A DNA stretch of 64,000 bases, from positions 1-64,000 of the forward strand of contig NZ_CAIWTY010000043.1 in assembly GCF_903915725.1 (NCBI RefSeq), read 5' to 3'. Positions 34,261 through 42,864 of this stretch are shown piece by piece. Both the position numbers and the translations under genes were made by a program. Source of the DNA: an uncultured Rhodopila sp. (GTDB taxonomy: Bacteria; Pseudomonadota; Alphaproteobacteria; Acetobacterales; Acetobacteraceae). The notes under the pieces are model-generated. The model searched no databases, had not been told where the DNA came from, and was given only the letters and a program-made list of their open reading frames with translations. Numbering within the stretch: position 1 is the first letter of the stretch; the number at the start of each line of letters is the position of its first letter.

Positions 34261-35439
34261 TCAAAGCAGCGAGGCGGCCGGCACCGGCGACACCAGGACG
34301 GCAGCGACGAGCAGCGCACCCGCGGCCAGCAGCGAGGGCAGCGCGAAACTGCCGGTATGCTCCGACAACAGGCCCGCCAGCACCGGGCCGGCAATCTGCC
34401 CGAAGCCGAAGGATGCCGTCATCATCGCCAGAACGGGGCGCGGGTTTGCGGGCGCGAGCCGCCTCGCCCCGGACAGCCCGAGCGCCGTCAGGCCCATGAA
34501 CGTGCCGCCCAGCAGCGCCGCGGCCAGCAACGCGCCGGTGACCGATGGCCATAGCACGCTGGCCGCAACGCCCACCGCCTCCACCACGCAGGCGATCGAA
34601 AATGTGCGCGGGATGCCGAGCCGCAGGCTGGCCCGCGCCCAAAGCGCCACCGACGGGGCGGCGGTCAGTCCGACGATCAGCCAGACCAGCGGTTCCACGC
34701 TGCGCAGCGGCGGCGAGGCGCGCACGATCGCGACGAGGAAGGTCGCGGTGATGACGTAGCCGAAGCCGAACAATCCATAGGCGCAGACCAGTGCCGGCAA
34801 GCCGCGCCGCGGCGCCGCGTCCGCGATCGAACCCGCCCCCCCGGCGTGCGGCGGGTCCGCCGGCGGGATCAGCCACGCCACCGCCGCCGTTGCCGCCAGC
34901 GACAAGCCGCCAACGGCATACCAAAGCACGCTCCAGTCTTCGCCAAACGCCTGTAGGACGGAGACGACGAGCGCGGAAACCGCGATGCCGGCACCAACTC
35001 CGCCGAAATGCAGTGCGAACAGGCCGGTGCGCCCGGCTGCTGCCAGACGATCGAGCACCAGCGCCGAGGCCAGGACCAGCACGAAGGCGCTGGCGGCCCC
35101 GCCGGTGGCGCGCAGGATCAGGAAGGCCGGCATGGACGTCGTCAGCCCCATGGCCGCGGTTGTGACCGTACTGACGGCGAGAGCGCCCAGCAGCCAGGTG
35201 CGACGATTACCGCGCAAATGCGGCGTGGCGGCCAGCAAGGCGCCGATGAGATAGCCGAGGAAATTGGCCGAGGCGATCAGTCCCGCCTGCGCCTTCGAAA
35301 GGCCCAGCGTCTCCGCCATCACCGGCAGGATCGGGGTATAGACGAATCGCCCGACGCCCATGGCGGCGGCGAGTGCGACCAGGCCGCCAAGCGCCAGCGC
35401 CACCGGGCGGGAAGCGGAGTCTACGGGTGGGCGCAGCAT
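34261..35439 (-). CDS. MFS exporter, YbfB/YjiJ family
   Basis: Inner-membrane protein of 392 residues with 12 hydrophobic segments. It has the YbfB hallmark GVGRFVYTPILPVMAETLGLSKAQAGLIASANFLGYLIGAL. The start at 35439 has GGAG 6 bases upstream; the ORF could be extended to 35478. The transported compound is unknown. Confidence 0.92.
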   Translation of the reverse strand: MLRPPVDSASRPVALALGGLVALAAAMGVGRFVYTPILPVMAETLGLSKAQAGLIASANFLGYLIGALLAATPHLRGNRRTWLLGALAVSTVTTAAMGLTTSMPAFLILRATGGAASAFVLVLASALVLDRLAAAGRTGLFALHFGGVGAGIAVSALVVSVLQAFGEDWSVLWYAVGGLSLAATAAVAWLIPPADPPHAGGAGSIADAAPRRGLPALVCAYGLFGFGYVITATFLVAIVRASPPLRSVEPLVWLIVGLTAAPSVALWARASLRLGIPRTFSIACVVEAVGVAASVLWPSVTGALLAAALLGGTFMGLTALGLSGARRLAPANPRPVLAMMTASFGFGQIAGPVLAGLLSEHTGSFALPSLLAAGALLVAAVLVSPVPAASLL

Positions 35440-35521
35440 GCTGAACTCCGCTTGGGTTGGTCGCGGATGTAGCATCATTGGAAATGGGAATGGAGGTTGG
35501 GGCTGCCCGCCGGAAAAGCGT

Positions 35522-35551
35522 GCGGCGTTCGTTCCTCCAAACGAACGCCGC
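35522..35551 (-). terminator. Intrinsic terminator of the HAF-repeat gene
   Basis: A perfect 12-base-pair stem, GCGGCGTTCGTT (35522-35533) and its complement (35540-35551), with a 6-base loop. On the minus strand it is followed by CTTTTCC, and lies 30 bases after the stop codon at 35582. It separates the HAF gene from the exporter gene. Confidence 0.8.
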
Positions 35552-35581
35552 GTTTAACGTCATTGCGCTTATTGATCAGCG

Positions 35582-36490
35582 TCAGCTGTGCTTGACGCTG
35601 AAGGTGACCCCCAGGCCGTCGGTGTTGCCGTTTGCGTCGAGATAGAAGCCGACGATCTGCCCCTTGTCGTTGATGCCGTTGAGCACCGTCATAGCACCCG
35701 GACCCTTCATGGGGTTTTGTGTCGCGTCAATCGTCGCGTAGGTCTTGGACTGCTCGTCGAACAGGAAGCCGTGCATCGCGCCGGCCGCGTCGGTGTAAGA
35801 CCCGACGACCTGGTCTTCGTTGTTGAGGCCAAGAGCCTGGACCGAAACGGCGCCTGTCGGCCCGGTCAGCCAGTCAATCGTGCTGCCCTCCTTGATGAAG
35901 CTGACGTCATTGCCACCGGCGCCGACGACGAAACCGGCGATGTCGCCCGCGTTGTTGATCGCGGTCGTCGTTGTGCTGGCAAAACCCGTGATATTCACCT
36001 CCGCGAAGCTCTTCGAACCGATGTCATAGGTAAAGCCATGGTTGTTGCCGTTTGCGTCGGTCCAAAAGCCGACCGCCTTGTCCTTGTCGTTTACGCCGAG
36101 CAACTGTTCGACAGTCATGCCGCCGCCAGCCTTGCCCACTCCGTTGGGGTCGTCGACCAGGCTGAGGACACCGTTGTTGTCAACGAAGCCGAAGTTGCTG
36201 TTGACCATGTTGGCGTTGTTGCTGTTGGCCCAAAAACCGACCGTCACGCCCTTGTTGTTGATGCCGGTGACCTGGGTCTGGACTGAACCGGCGAAGTTCT
36301 CGTCGTGGAAGTTGGCCTGAGTGTATGGCGGCGTGAAGGTGTAGCCCTTGTTGGGATGGCCTGCCGCGCCGCTGCCGAAGTAACCGGCGATCGTTCCTTC
36401 GTTGTTGATGCCCAGCAACTGGTTGAAGGTCGGGTCCTTCGGGTCGACTGGGGCGGTCTGGATGGAGTTAACCTGGATCTTCGTAGCCAT
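35582..36490 (-). CDS. HAF-type repeat protein, likely type I secretion substrate
   Basis: A 302-residue protein with no signal peptide, built from six repeats of about 45-50 residues. The core of each is GINxxGxxVGFxxDxxGxxHGF, seen as LLGINNEGTIAGYFGSG, VTGINNKGVTVGFWAN, LLGVNDKDKAVGFWTD, TAINNAGDIAGFVVG, ALGLNNEDQVVGSYTD and LNGINDKGQIVGFYLD. It is rich in Gly, Asn, Asp and Thr, with few Cys, like extracellular proteins. It is divergent from the ABC/HlyD genes and probably is their cargo. AGGAG lies 7 bases before the ATG. The molecular function is unknown. Confidence 0.85.
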   Translation of the reverse strand: MATKIQVNSIQTAPVDPKDPTFNQLLGINNEGTIAGYFGSGAAGHPNKGYTFTPPYTQANFHDENFAGSVQTQVTGINNKGVTVGFWANSNNANMVNSNFGFVDNNGVLSLVDDPNGVGKAGGGMTVEQLLGVNDKDKAVGFWTDANGNNHGFTYDIGSKSFAEVNITGFASTTTTAINNAGDIAGFVVGAGGNDVSFIKEGSTIDWLTGPTGAVSVQALGLNNEDQVVGSYTDAAGAMHGFLFDEQSKTYATIDATQNPMKGPGAMTVLNGINDKGQIVGFYLDANGNTDGLGVTFSVKHS

Positions 36491-36605
36491 TGATAGTCTC
36501 CTGTTGTGTTGCGTTCATTTCCGGATTTCGTCCGGGTCATGCCTCTAACTGAACCGGGTAAGTCCGATGCAGTTGGCGAGACGGAACTTGCCCCGGGCGG
36601 CAAGA

Positions 36606-36626
36606 TAAGGAGGTGACCATGGTCAC
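36606..36626. promoter_or_regulatory. Consensus ribosome site and 14-base palindrome between divergent genes
   Basis: TAAGGAGGTGA (36606-36616) is a full match to the 16S rRNA anti-Shine-Dalgarno, 5 bases before an ATG at 36619 that is out of frame with the ABC transporter. The same site contains the perfect palindrome GTGACCATGGTCAC (36613-36626). Either a leader peptide overlaps the transporter gene or the palindrome is an operator for the divergent HAF and ABC promoters. Confidence 0.4.
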
Positions 36627-36757
36627 GTTTGACTTCGATTGCCGAAAATCCCGGTTTCCCCGGCTTTTGTGCCCGCGGTCACTTCTCGTCTTCCCGTTGC
36701 ATGGCACTGACCACGCGGAGGCAGCCACGGGGCTGCGGCGATCAGGGAGACACGGCA

Positions 36758-38968
36758 ATGGACACAGGCAACCTCGAGCAACTGGAACAGGCGGGCATTC
36801 CAGCCCCGGGTGGAGAGCTCGCGATTCGCATCCGGCTAATGGCGATCGCCGCGGCGGCCCGCTTTCATGGCGCCGAACTGGATCGCAGCGATCTTCGCGT
36901 GCCTGCCGGCGAAATCCCGTCCCCGGCCGCTCTGTCGGACTGGCTGCGCAGCAGCGGCCTGTGGGCGAAGGCGGTCCGGTTGCCGTGGAAACAGCTTGTC
37001 GCGCTGGACGTGACCACGCCGGTCGTTCTGCTGCTGAAGGACGGCAGCGCCGTCATGCTGGTGGCCGCCGACAGGAAGCGCGACCTGGTGCTGCTGCGGC
37101 ATTCCCGCCTGGGTCCGAACGACCCGCCGGTTGCGGCGACCGAAGCCATGTTGTCGCCGCTGTGGAACGGCGAGGCCGTGCTGATACGCGCCCGCCGATC
37201 GGCTGCCCGGGAGGACGCGCCGTTCAATATGGCCTGGGTTGCGGACCTGGTCTGGCAGGAGCGACGCCTGATGCGCGATGTCGGCATCGCCTCGGTCGTG
37301 CTCAGCCTGCTGACGGTCATTCCGGCCCTGACGGTGATGACAGTGATCGACGAGGTCGTCACCCATCAAAGCATCTCCACCCTGATCCTGATGGCGCTGC
37401 TCATCGGCATTGCCCTGCTGTCCGAAACGGCGTTGGGATTTGCCCGGCGGCAACTGATCCTGATCGTCGGTGCACGGGTCGATGCCAAGCTCAACCTGCA
37501 TGTGTTCGAGCGGCTGCTGCGCCTGCCGCTGGATTATTTCGAACGCAACCAGGCCGGCACGGTCTGGTCGAACACCGGCTTGCAGATCGCCAAGATCCGC
37601 GAGTTCCTGACAGGCAAACTGCTGACCACGATGCTCGATCTGGTCACCCTGATCGTCCTGCTGCCGATCCTGTTTTACCTGCAACCACTTCTGGCGCTGC
37701 TGGTGCTGGCCTCGGCCGGCGCCATCGCCGGGATCATCGTGGTGTTCATGCAGCCGATGAGCAGCCGGGCCAAACGTTTCATCAATGCCGAAACGGCGAA
37801 GTCCAGCATCATGGTCGAAACGTTGCACGGCATCCGCACCGTCAAGACCCTGGCGCTGGAACCGCAACAGCGCGCCCTGTGGGACGAGCGTGTGGCCGAG
37901 GCGACGAAGGCGAAACTAGCCGCCGGGAGCCTGGCGAATCTGCCGCAGATGCTGATCACGCCGCTTGAAGGGTTCATGCAGCGGGGCGTGCTGCTCGTCG
38001 GCGCCTACATGGCGATCACCGACAGCGGAACGGTCGCCGTCGGCGCGCTGATCGCCTTCATGATGCTCAGCGGACGCGTCGCCCAGCCGCTCGCCGGCCT
38101 GGCGCGGCTGATGGAGGATATCACCCAGGTGCGCACGGCGACGACTCTCGCGGCTTCGGTGCTCAACCAGCGGCCCGAGACGGCCGACACCGCCAGCGGC
38201 GTCCGGCCGCAATTCCAGGGTGGGATCGCGTTCCGCAACGTCGTCTACAGCTACCCGGGCGCCGCCAATCCGGCACTTGACCGTATCGGCTTCGGTATTG
38301 CACCCGGAACGGTGCTCGGCGTCGTCGGGCGCAGCGGATCGGGCAAGTCCACCCTGACCCGCCTGCTGCAAGGCATCAGCCGCGACTACACCGGCCAGGT
38401 CAGCATCGACGGCATCGACATCAAGGACATCAACCTGGCGCATCTGCGGCGCAACCTCGGCGTCGTGCTGCAGGAGAACTTCCTGTTCCGCGGCACCATC
38501 CGCGACAACATCCTGGCGGGTCGCCCCGGCCTGACCCTGACCGACGCGGTGCGGGCCGCCCGCCTCGCCGGAGCCGCCGAGTTCATCGAGCGCCTGCCCA
38601 ACGGCTATGAGACGATCATCGAGGAAGGCTCACCCAACCTGTCCGGCGGACAGCGGCAGCGCCTCGCCATCGCCCGCGCCCTGGTGCACGACCCGCGCAT
38701 CCTGATCCTGGACGAGGCCACCAGCGCGCTGGACCCGGAAAGCGAGGCGCTGGTCAACGCCAACCTCGCCCACATGGCCAAGGGCCGCACCATGGTCATC
38801 GTTTCGCATCGCCTGTCCTCGCTGACCGAATGCGACGCGATCCTGGTGCTCGACCAGGGCCGCGTCCTGGATATCGGACCGCACGCAGACCTGCTGACCC
38901 GCTGCGGCACCTACCAGCAGCTTTGGCACCAGCAGAACCGCCACTTAATCGCCAACCAGGGAGTTTGA
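36758..38968 (+). CDS. Type I secretion ABC transporter with degenerate C39 domain
   Basis: Inner-membrane exporter of 736 residues. Residues about 20-135 are a peptidase C39-like domain that lacks the catalytic cysteine, as in transporters of non-processed substrates. Residues about 150-430 form the membrane domain with six spans. The ATPase has Walker A GRSGSGKST at about 522, LSGGQRQRLAIARAL at about 626 and Walker B LILDEATSALD. The start has AGGGAG 9 bases upstream; an earlier TTG at 36629 has none. It pairs with the HlyD gene 3 bases downstream. No TolC-type outer channel gene lies in the window. Confidence 0.93.
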   Translation: MDTGNLEQLEQAGIPAPGGELAIRIRLMAIAAAARFHGAELDRSDLRVPAGEIPSPAALSDWLRSSGLWAKAVRLPWKQLVALDVTTPVVLLLKDGSAVMLVAADRKRDLVLLRHSRLGPNDPPVAATEAMLSPLWNGEAVLIRARRSAAREDAPFNMAWVADLVWQERRLMRDVGIASVVLSLLTVIPALTVMTVIDEVVTHQSISTLILMALLIGIALLSETALGFARRQLILIVGARVDAKLNLHVFERLLRLPLDYFERNQAGTVWSNTGLQIAKIREFLTGKLLTTMLDLVTLIVLLPILFYLQPLLALLVLASAGAIAGIIVVFMQPMSSRAKRFINAETAKSSIMVETLHGIRTVKTLALEPQQRALWDERVAEATKAKLAAGSLANLPQMLITPLEGFMQRGVLLVGAYMAITDSGTVAVGALIAFMMLSGRVAQPLAGLARLMEDITQVRTATTLAASVLNQRPETADTASGVRPQFQGGIAFRNVVYSYPGAANPALDRIGFGIAPGTVLGVVGRSGSGKSTLTRLLQGISRDYTGQVSIDGIDIKDINLAHLRRNLGVVLQENFLFRGTIRDNILAGRPGLTLTDAVRAARLAGAAEFIERLPNGYETIIEEGSPNLSGGQRQRLAIARALVHDPRILILDEATSALDPESEALVNANLAHMAKGRTMVIVSHRLSSLTECDAILVLDQGRVLDIGPHADLLTRCGTYQQLWHQQNRHLIANQGV

Positions 38969-38971
38969 ACC

Positions 38972-40321
38972 ATGTCCGTCACAACCCAATCCATCCTCGA
39001 GTTCCAGTCGCCAACCGCCGCCGTCATCGCGGAGCGCCCCTCCGTCGCCAGCCGGGCAACGATCTGGGTCATCGGAGCGGCGATCGTTTCTTCCATCGCG
39101 ACCATGGGTGTCTACCCGGTCGATCGCGTGGTCGCCGTCCCCGGCAAGGTCGTTTCCAAAACGGCCAACCTGGTGGTGCAGCCGCTGGATACTTCGATTG
39201 TGCGCCGGATCAACGTCCGGGAAGGTCAGCTCGTTCATGCCGGCGACTCGCTGGCGATGCTCGACCCGACCTTCGCCCAGGCAGATGCCGGCTCGCTCGA
39301 CGCCCAGGTGGCCAGCCTGCAAGCCGAAGTCGATCGCCTTGAAGCCGAAACAAACGACCGCGTCTACAGCCCGGACGGCAGCCCCGCCAGCCAGTTGCAG
39401 GCGATGATCTTCGCCCAGCGCCATGCCGAAAAGACCGCGCACCTGGAAAACTATCGCCAGAAGATCGACAGCGCGCAGGCGAAGATCGCCCAGACCACCA
39501 GCGACATCGTCAACTACGCCGAGGAGCTGCGCGCCGCGCAGGCCAAGGAAGGCATCCGCCGCCAACTGGAGAAACTGCAGCTCGGCAGCAAACTGAACAC
39601 CCTGGATGCCGGGGCGCAGCGGGCCGATGTCAATCGCTCCCTGCAAGCCGCCTTCGCCGCCAATGCCGCGGCGAAAAGCGACCTGGAAGCGCTGATGGCG
39701 GAGCGCGACGGCTACATCCAGCAAACCCGGTCCGAAGCCTCGGGGCAACTCACCGAGCAGGGCCGCAAGCTGGCCGACGCAAAAGACCAGCAGGCCAAGG
39801 CGGCCCTGCGCCGCAAGCTGGTCGATCTGCGGGCGGACCGCGACGCCATCGTGCTGAACGTTGCCAAGGTCTCCGCCGGTTCCGTCGTGCAGTCAGGCGA
39901 CGAGCTGATCACGCTGGTTCCGGCCGACGCGGCGCTGGAAATCGAGGCCAGCATCCCGGCCCGCGATGCCGGGTTCGTCTCGGCCGGCAACCACGCCGTG
40001 ATCAAGTTCGATACCTTCCCGTACACGACCTACGGCTTCGCCACCGGCACGCTGAGCACGGTCAGCGCCGACAGCTTCTCCAGCGCGCGCGACAAGCCCG
40101 GACGCACGGCGGCGGCGCGGCAGGACGCGACCGAAGGCGCGGCATTCTTCCGCGGCAACCTCTCGCTGGATGAAATGAAGCTGCACAACCTGCCCACCGG
40201 CTTCCGCATGACGCCCGGCATGCCGGTGACCGCGGACATCAAAGTCGGCAAGCGCACCGTGCTGTCCTATCTGCTGGCGAAGGTGGTCCCGGCCCTGTCC
40301 GAGGGCATGCGCGAGCCCTGA
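38972..40321 (+). CDS. HlyD-family type I secretion adaptor
   Basis: Membrane-fusion protein of 449 residues bridging the ABC transporter to an outer-membrane channel. One N-terminal span (ATIWVIGAAIVSSIATMGVYPV) is followed by the beta segments VVQPLDTSIVRRINVREGQLVHAGDSLAMLDP, a long coiled coil (residues about 95-310) and the C-terminal FSSARDKPG, NLSLDEMKLHNLPTGFRMTPGMPVTADIKVGKRTVLSYLL end typical of HlyD. Stop and start lie 3 bases apart, so it is in one operon with the transporter. Confidence 0.94.
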   Translation: MSVTTQSILEFQSPTAAVIAERPSVASRATIWVIGAAIVSSIATMGVYPVDRVVAVPGKVVSKTANLVVQPLDTSIVRRINVREGQLVHAGDSLAMLDPTFAQADAGSLDAQVASLQAEVDRLEAETNDRVYSPDGSPASQLQAMIFAQRHAEKTAHLENYRQKIDSAQAKIAQTTSDIVNYAEELRAAQAKEGIRRQLEKLQLGSKLNTLDAGAQRADVNRSLQAAFAANAAAKSDLEALMAERDGYIQQTRSEASGQLTEQGRKLADAKDQQAKAALRRKLVDLRADRDAIVLNVAKVSAGSVVQSGDELITLVPADAALEIEASIPARDAGFVSAGNHAVIKFDTFPYTTYGFATGTLSTVSADSFSSARDKPGRTAAARQDATEGAAFFRGNLSLDEMKLHNLPTGFRMTPGMPVTADIKVGKRTVLSYLLAKVVPALSEGMREP

Positions 40322-40330
40322 CCGCGATCA

Positions 40331-40361
40331 GGGGATCCGTTCGATGGCCGAACGGGTCCCC
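40331..40361. terminator. Shared hairpin between convergent HlyD and repeat-protein genes
   Basis: GGGGATCCGTTCG (40331-40343) pairs with CGAACGGGTCCCC (40349-40361) around the loop ATGGC. It lies 10 bases after the HlyD stop and 10 bases before the minus-strand stop at 40371, fitting a bidirectional terminator. Confidence 0.7.
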
Positions 40362-40370
40362 GCCGGCGGC

Positions 40371-40766
40371 TCACAGACCGAACGGCAGGCGTCCTTCCAG
40401 ATACCCGTTCTCATCGAAATGCTGCTGTCCGGATTCCAGATTGCCCTTGCGCACGTAATCGGCGATGCCCGGGTTTTGCGTCAGGTAATATGTCTCATCG
40501 ACATGGATCGGGAACGGCATCCGGCCCTCGAAATACCCGTCATTGACGAAGTGGGACTTGGCGGACTGCACGATGCCCTGCCGGATCGCATCGGCGATAT
40601 CCGGGTGCCGTTCCAGATACCATGGCTCGTCCACCACGACCCCGGCGATAACCCGCCGGATCAACTGGATGAACTCCTCATAGCTGCAGGTGACGATCAT
40701 GTCGCCTTTTTGCGAGGATATTTTGACGTAGGATTTCAGGACCTCGAAGGGCGGCAAATACCTCAC
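40371..40766 (-). CDS. Short two-repeat protein with NPDIA/HF-EGR motifs
   Basis: A 131-residue protein. After about 45 residues come two repeats: WYLERHPDIADAIRQG...HFVNDGYFEGRMP and YYLTQNPGIADYVRKG...HFDENGYLEGRLP. This YL-x-NPDIA...HF-x-x-x-GY-x-EGR pattern appears in secreted calcium-binding proteins of alphaproteobacteria and in some glycosyltransferases. The GTG start has GGAG 10 bases upstream. It lies tail-to-tail with the secretion genes, so a link is possible but unproven. Confidence 0.7.
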   Translation of the reverse strand: MRYLPPFEVLKSYVKISSQKGDMIVTCSYEEFIQLIRRVIAGVVVDEPWYLERHPDIADAIRQGIVQSAKSHFVNDGYFEGRMPFPIHVDETYYLTQNPGIADYVRKGNLESGQQHFDENGYLEGRLPFGL

Positions 40767-40972
40767 CGTATCAACTCCAGCCAGTGTTCGGTCCGGTTGT
40801 AACCCGGACACCGGTTCAACCGCAACAAGACTGCTGGCGAAATGACGGCGCCGGGCGCATTTGTTGCGCGAACCACGCACAACCGCCGCCCCGCAGCCGA
40901 ACCCGCCGGACTTGCCCGCATCCAGGACGGCGCACACTATGCGCCGCCGAGGACCTTGGAGACCATCACCGG

Positions 40973-42097
40973 ATGCACGCCCACACCACCCCCGCAAGCA
41001 ACCGGTTCACCGTCACCTACCGCGTCCGCGGCACCGCGCCCGAGATCGAGGCTCGCGCACTCGGTATCGCGGTCGAGCAGAGCGTCGAAATGCCGCTGGC
41101 CGCCATCGACGACGCAGCGGTGCTGTCGGATATCGTCGGCGCGGTCGAGGGGATCGAGGACACCGGCGGCGGCCTGTTCCATGTGCGCATCGGCCTGGCG
41201 ACAGCCACCGTCGGGCAGGACGCCGGTCAGTTCCTCAACATGCTGTTCGGCAACACCTCCTTGCACGACGACGTGGCGTTGTGGGACGTCGCCGTGCCGG
41301 AGGCGCTGGCCGAAGCCTTCGGCGGGCCGCGCCACGGCATCGCCGCCTTGCGCCATCGGCTGAAGCTGCATGGCCGCGCGATGACCGGGTCCGCCCTGAA
41401 GCCGCAGGGCCTGCCGCCGGAGCGGCTCGCCGTGCTGGCCGAACATCTGGCGCGCGGCGGCCTTGACTTCATTAAGGACGACCACGGCCTGGCCAACCAA
41501 AGCTATTCGCAATTCGCCGAACGGGTGTGCGCCTGTGCGGCCGGAGTGGCGCGCGGCGTCAGGGCGACCGGGCATCCGACGCGCTATATACCCAGCGTCA
41601 CCGGCGATTTGGACCAGATGCGGGCGCAAGCGGCCCTGGCGCGCGAGGAAGGGCTGGACTGCCTGATGGTGGCGCCGATGATCAGCGGCTTTTCGGCGTT
41701 CCAGGCGCTGGTGCGGGCCTTCCCGGAGATGGCGTTCTTCGCCCATCCCAGCCTGGGTGGCGCCGCCCGCATCGCGCCGGACCTCCTCATCGGCAGCCTG
41801 TTCCGGCTTATCGGCGCCGATGCCGTGATCTTCCCCACCTATGGCGGCCGCTTCGGCTATTCACAGGACACCTGCCGCCGCCTTGCCGCGAACGCCAGGC
41901 GATCGGATGACGGCATGAAGCCCGCTTTGCCCGTGCCGGCCGGCGGCATAGGCCTGGAGCGGGTCCGCGAAATCCTTGATTTCTATGGCGAGGACACGAT
42001 GTTGCTCATCGGCGGCAGCCTGTTGCTGGCACGCGAGCACATCATTCAGGCAACCGAGCAATTCACCCGCGCCGTCGCCGATCACGCGCTGATTTAG
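40973..42097 (+). CDS. RuBisCO-like protein (form IV)
   Basis: A 374-residue RuBisCO superfamily protein. The active-site lysine appears in GSALKPQGLPPERLA and the carbamylation region as GLDFIKDDHGLANQSY, where RuBisCO has KDDE. The second lysine of KPK is Gln, and the loop-6 lysine is absent (YGGRFGYSQ), so it should not fix CO2. Form IV proteins isomerise or decarboxylate other sugar phosphates. The start at 40973 has GGAG about 12 bases upstream. Next to a cupin gene 8 bases downstream, which suggests a two-step pathway. Confidence 0.88.
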   Translation: MHAHTTPASNRFTVTYRVRGTAPEIEARALGIAVEQSVEMPLAAIDDAAVLSDIVGAVEGIEDTGGGLFHVRIGLATATVGQDAGQFLNMLFGNTSLHDDVALWDVAVPEALAEAFGGPRHGIAALRHRLKLHGRAMTGSALKPQGLPPERLAVLAEHLARGGLDFIKDDHGLANQSYSQFAERVCACAAGVARGVRATGHPTRYIPSVTGDLDQMRAQAALAREEGLDCLMVAPMISGFSAFQALVRAFPEMAFFAHPSLGGAARIAPDLLIGSLFRLIGADAVIFPTYGGRFGYSQDTCRRLAANARRSDDGMKPALPVPAGGIGLERVREILDFYGEDTMLLIGGSLLLAREHIIQATEQFTRAVADHALI

Positions 42098-42105
42098 GAC
42101 AGGAT

Positions 42106-42567
42106 ATGGATATCGAGCAGCCCCCGCTTTTTCGGTCCGCGCAGGAGGGCTTCCGCTGGGACGCGGTGGCGCACCAGCCGTACAAGCAGGACGGCAGCGC
42201 GCCGTTCAAGGACATCTCCCGCCAGGTGCTGTTCCACCAGGATGATCTCGGCTGCGAATTGCGCTACTTCGAAATGGATGCCGGGGGGTATTCGACGCTG
42301 GAGCGGCACGAACATGCGCACGCCGTGATGATTTTGCGCGGCCGGGGAGAGTGTCTGCTCGGCGCCAAGGTCCGGCCGGTGCGGCAGTTCGATCTGGTGT
42401 CGATCCCGTCCATGGTGTGGCACCAGTTTCGCGCCAGCAACGGTGAACCGCTCGGCTTTCTCTGCATGGTCAACGTTTTGCGCGATCGTCCGCAGCTGCC
42501 GACGGACGCAGAACTGGCGGAAATGAAGGCGGTTCCGGCGGTCGCCCGTTTCCTGGAGCGCCGGTAA
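42106..42567 (+). CDS. Cupin, probably working with the RuBisCO-like protein
   Basis: A 153-residue single-domain cupin. Metal ligands are visible in STLERHEHAHAVMILRGRGE (two His and a Glu) and in the second motif SIPSMVWHQF. The surrounding words WDAVAHQPYKQDG, RYFEMDAGGYSTL and GFLCMVNVLRDRPQLP match the cupins found beside RuBisCO-like genes, including the methylthioxylulose-phosphate cupin of the Rhodospirillum MTA shunt. Substrate here unproven. Confidence 0.86.
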   Translation: MDIEQPPLFRSAQEGFRWDAVAHQPYKQDGSAPFKDISRQVLFHQDDLGCELRYFEMDAGGYSTLERHEHAHAVMILRGRGECLLGAKVRPVRQFDLVSIPSMVWHQFRASNGEPLGFLCMVNVLRDRPQLPTDAELAEMKAVPAVARFLERR

Positions 42568-42593
42568 AAAAGGGGAGCGCGGCTGCGCTCCCC
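42566..42593 (-). terminator. Intrinsic terminator of csbD
   Basis: GGGGAGCGC (42572-42580) and GCGCTCCCC (42585-42593) form a 9-base-pair stem with the loop GGCT. On the minus strand a run of six T follows. It lies 12 bases beyond the csbD stop and probably also ends the cupin transcript. Confidence 0.88.
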
Positions 42594-42604
42594 TTGGATT
42601 CGAA

Positions 42605-42787
42605 TTACTTCTTGACCCAGTCCCTGACGGCATCCTTGGCGCCGCCGACGGCGTTCTGCACCTTGCCGGCTGCCTTTTCCGAGGTGCCCTCGGCCTGGGT
42701 TTCCTTGTCGCCCGTCACCTTGCCGACGGCTTCCTTGACGGTGCCCTTGGCTTCGTGGCCGGCGCCTTCAACGCGATCCTTATCCAT
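42605..42787 (-). CDS. csbD: CsbD-family stress protein
   Basis: A 60-residue, highly charged helical protein: MDKDRVEGAGHEAKGTVKEAVGKVTGD, then KAAGKVQNAVGG. This is the CsbD pattern, a family of general-stress proteins with unclear mechanism. The start at 42787 is preferred over 42793 because AGGAG then has a spacing of 6. Confidence 0.93.
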   Translation of the reverse strand: MDKDRVEGAGHEAKGTVKEAVGKVTGDKETQAEGTSEKAAGKVQNAVGGAKDAVRDWVKK

Positions 42788-42864
42788 TTCCATCTCCTGA
42801 TTGTTTAGGGTCGTGCTGCCTAAACGAACCAGAAGGCGGCGGGTTGCATCGCGCCGCTTGCCAC

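Noticed and set aside
40973-42097. A true RuBisCO or a 2,3-diketo-5-methylthiopentyl enolase (MtnW)
   Set aside because: Key residues for carboxylation are missing, and no methionine-salvage genes adjoin. Only form IV, function unassigned, is supported.
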